A DNA stretch of 33,361 nucleotides, taken from positions 1-33,361 of the forward strand of contig JADFGN010000013.1 of the NCBI GenBank assembly GCA_022567695.1. Reading direction: 5' to 3'. The notes beneath the pieces are model-generated. The model saw nothing but the letters and a program-made list of their open reading frames with translations. It was not told where the DNA came from and did not search any database. Source of the DNA: Candidatus Poribacteria bacterium (lineage in GTDB: Bacteria; Poribacteria; WGA-4E; PCPOR2b). The stretch's first letter is position 1; each line of letters begins with the position of its first letter. Positions 31,653-33,361 of the stretch are shown piece by piece. The position numbers were made by a program, and so were the translations under genes.

Positions 31653-32915
31653 TTAGGGGCTTAGGTCTAGTGCAACGATCTCCTTCCGATCGCGGAGATA
31701 GAGTGTTGTCCCAACCAGTGTTGGAACTGTCCATGCGCGTGTCGTGAGAACTTGGGCTTTCGCATGGATATCGAACCCATCCGGCGTAGCGGTCACAATG
31801 GCGAGTTCACCATCTTCATCAAGCACAATCAATTTGTTCCCAACGGCAAGGACATTTGCTTTGGCGAATCCTCGCTGTTTTGCAGTCATCTCGCCAGTTT
31901 CGGCGTTGGCGCCCATCAGAAACGCAGGACCGGAATCGCCGCTAGAGCCATAGATGGTATCGCCGATCCGTACGGCTGTACCATGCTGGATTTTCATTTT
32001 GCGGCTGAACCACATTTCCTTAACAGAGGTCTTTCCATTGTTCTGCGCTAGATGAAGGACTCGACTCCCGGCGTCGTATGCGGATGAGATGAACAGCAGA
32101 TTGCCTTCTCCCCAAACGGGGGTTGAGGCATTGATATCGTACTTCGTGCGATGGGGATGCTTCCACAGCAACTTACCGGTTTCTGGGTCAAATCCGGCGA
32201 CAAGCTTGCCTTCAAATATAACAAGTTGGTCTTGCCCGTCTACATTGATAATAATTGGGGACGAGAAGGTACTGCCGAAATTTTGGCTTTTCCAAATAAC
32301 GTGACCATCGCGGAGGTCGAAGGCCATGACCCCATGTCCTCGCTTTCCACCAACGGGAAGGATGAGCATACCCTTGTATGCAATTGCACTAGAAGAATAG
32401 CCGCGATCGGTAGGTTTCGCTCCAAATTCTTTCCGCAAGTCATGTGACCAGATGGCCTCACCGGTCTTTTTGTTCAGGCATAGAAGGTCAGCTCGGACGC
32501 CTACTGTATACACATAATCATCAACAACAAGTGGTGTTCCATGGGGCCCCGGTCCATATCCGCTGTTGAATTTAGGCCACAGCGGGGCGTGATGAGTATG
32601 CTCCCAGAGGATCTCTCCGTTTTGAGCATTAAGGGCGATAATAATTTCATCGTCGTTTCGACGGTACATCGTATATAGGACATCATCATCAAAGACAATG
32701 GCAGAGTTTCCATCCCCCAGTTCATGATTCCACAAGCGTTTGGGGCCATCTTCTGGCCAGTCCGTATTCAGTTGGACAGACTCAGCTGTAAAATTCCGAT
32801 TTGGACCGCCCCACTGGTGCCATTGAGTTTGGGCAATTGGTGCATAGCCATTGATAAAAATCGCACTGATCAGCGCAATTCGGAAAAATTTGGTAAAATT
32901 AAAGTTTCGTTGCAT
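31653..32915 (-). CDS. Secreted PQQ-like beta-propeller protein
   Basis: An N-terminal hydrophobic segment (RIALISAIFINGYAPIA) is the probable signal peptide. The mature part starts with WHQWGGPNRNFTAES, typical of exported PQQ-domain propellers of the BamB-like superfamily. Blades are visible as A-x-[DN]-x-x-[TN]-G-x-x-[LIV]-W units: NAQNGEILWEH, NKKTGEAIWSH, DLRDGHVIWKS, DPETGKLLWKH and NAETGEM. Whether PQQ is bound or the fold is only a scaffold is unknown. It has 420 residues, and GGAG lies before the ATG. The membrane repeat protein starts 64 bases downstream. Confidence 0.88.
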   Translation of the reverse strand: MQRNFNFTKFFRIALISAIFINGYAPIAQTQWHQWGGPNRNFTAESVQLNTDWPEDGPKRLWNHELGDGNSAIVFDDDVLYTMYRRNDDEIIIALNAQNGEILWEHTHHAPLWPKFNSGYGPGPHGTPLVVDDYVYTVGVRADLLCLNKKTGEAIWSHDLRKEFGAKPTDRGYSSSAIAYKGMLILPVGGKRGHGVMAFDLRDGHVIWKSQNFGSTFSSPIIINVDGQDQLVIFEGKLVAGFDPETGKLLWKHPHRTKYDINASTPVWGEGNLLFISSAYDAGSRVLHLAQNNGKTSVKEMWFSRKMKIQHGTAVRIGDTIYGSSGDSGPAFLMGANAETGEMTAKQRGFAKANVLAVGNKLIVLDEDGELAIVTATPDGFDIHAKAQVLTTRAWTVPTLVGTTLYLRDRKEIVALDLSP

Positions 32916-32994
32916 TAAGAGACTCCTACTTCTAAAAGTGTTGAGTTGCTTCTATAGTAAGTTTTTATTTCCATATCTGCCGCATTTTTGTTTA

Positions 32995-33023
32995 TTGACA
33001 CCCCTGAATCTTTGTGATAGGCT
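32995..33023 (+). promoter_or_regulatory. Predicted promoter for the right-edge gene
   Basis: TTGACA (32995-33000), 17 bases, then TAGGCT (33018-33023) preceded by TGA. The -35 is consensus and the -10 is poor. It points to the partial gene at 33210. Confidence 0.35.
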
Positions 33024-33209
33024 GTATGTCGTCTTTTTCTATCGTCTTATCGGATGCGAAGATGTAGAATAGCTCGGCAAGCCATCGTCGAGATTTTAAA
33101 TTATCGGCGATTTGCGTCATCATGTTATCAGAATTTTGTTGAGACGGCAACCTAAAAATGATCAGTATCACTAATGAAAGGCCGAACACAATCGATTGGG
33201 AGTTATGCG

Positions 33210-33361
33210 ATGGAATCAAACAAACGGACTTATGCAGTTAGTTTAATCACGGACAGTGTATTGGGCCCCGCATCGCGACATGGGTTAAACAAGACCAGAC
33301 TTGCGTTGCAAAATAAGGGCATCCCTTTTGAAGAAGTTAGGGCGTTAGGGACATCCTCTGC
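33210..33361 (+). CDS. Unrecognised protein, truncated by the window edge
   Basis: Only the first 50 codons are visible, beginning at an ATG with GGGAG seven bases upstream. The start reads MESNKRTYAVSLITDS, followed by a stretch with a strand-helix feel (HGLNKTRLALQNKGIPFEEV). There is no signal peptide or known motif. The product may be a cytoplasmic enzyme, but I cannot name it. Confidence 0.6.
   Translation, partial: MESNKRTYAVSLITDSVLGPASRHGLNKTRLALQNKGIPFEEVRALGTSS

Overview
The window reads as a chromosomal segment of an uncultured Gram-negative (diderm) bacterium. Outer-membrane lipid transport genes (Mla/MCE), lipoproteins with clear lipoboxes, a Tat-exported MsrP and many secreted beta-propeller and lectin-like proteins all point that way. 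The mix of Kelch, LamG and PQQ-propeller proteins beside housekeeping genes, plus several hairpin repeats, is reminiscent of Candidatus Poribacteria or a related lineage. That assignment is inference from memory; no rRNA is present to test it.

Layout. Positions 1-3184 hold an mlaE-mlaF-mlaD cluster whose MlaD carries a long coiled coil and a beta-rich C-terminus. Positions 3253-9547 hold an old housekeeping block, radA - PIN/TRAM (yacL-like) - ispD - [Kelch gene] - ispF - cysS, close to the order known from Firmicutes. The secreted Kelch gene splits ispD from ispF and carries a one-base frameshift. A palindromic repeat element follows cysS, then two paralogous lipoproteins, dprA and an atypical accA (9548-13402). 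A 530-base gap holds a strong promoter, a compact RNA-like fold, a possible terminator and a hairpin repeat. uvrA follows (13933-16857), with a second copy of the same hairpin repeat just after it.

From 16983 to 21972 the genes lie on the minus strand: a deacetylase-like protein with a repeat-bearing C-terminus, a membrane-anchored coiled-coil protein, an RsmC-like methyltransferase, a 43-residue membrane protein translationally coupled to it, and a GT-C type glycosyltransferase. A lone GspG-like pseudopilin and a truncated Rpn-type nuclease remnant are on the plus strand (22247-23214). sbcC and sbcD follow on the minus strand, split by a secreted LamG protein. msrP is on the plus strand, followed by a minus-strand group: a PQQ propeller, a membrane-anchored repeat protein and a low-molecular-weight phosphatase. 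A partial gene runs off the right edge.

The most interesting signal is that the Kelch and LamG proteins, unrelated in fold, end with nearly the same 15-residue motif (11 of 15 identical, core KLAT-x-WG-x-IK). Each sits inside an otherwise conserved housekeeping gene pair. This could be a C-terminal sorting tag on a family of secreted cassettes. Other candidates are the structured RNA upstream of uvrA, the MlaD-barrel fusion and the coupled small membrane protein. No tRNA, rRNA or CRISPR array was seen.
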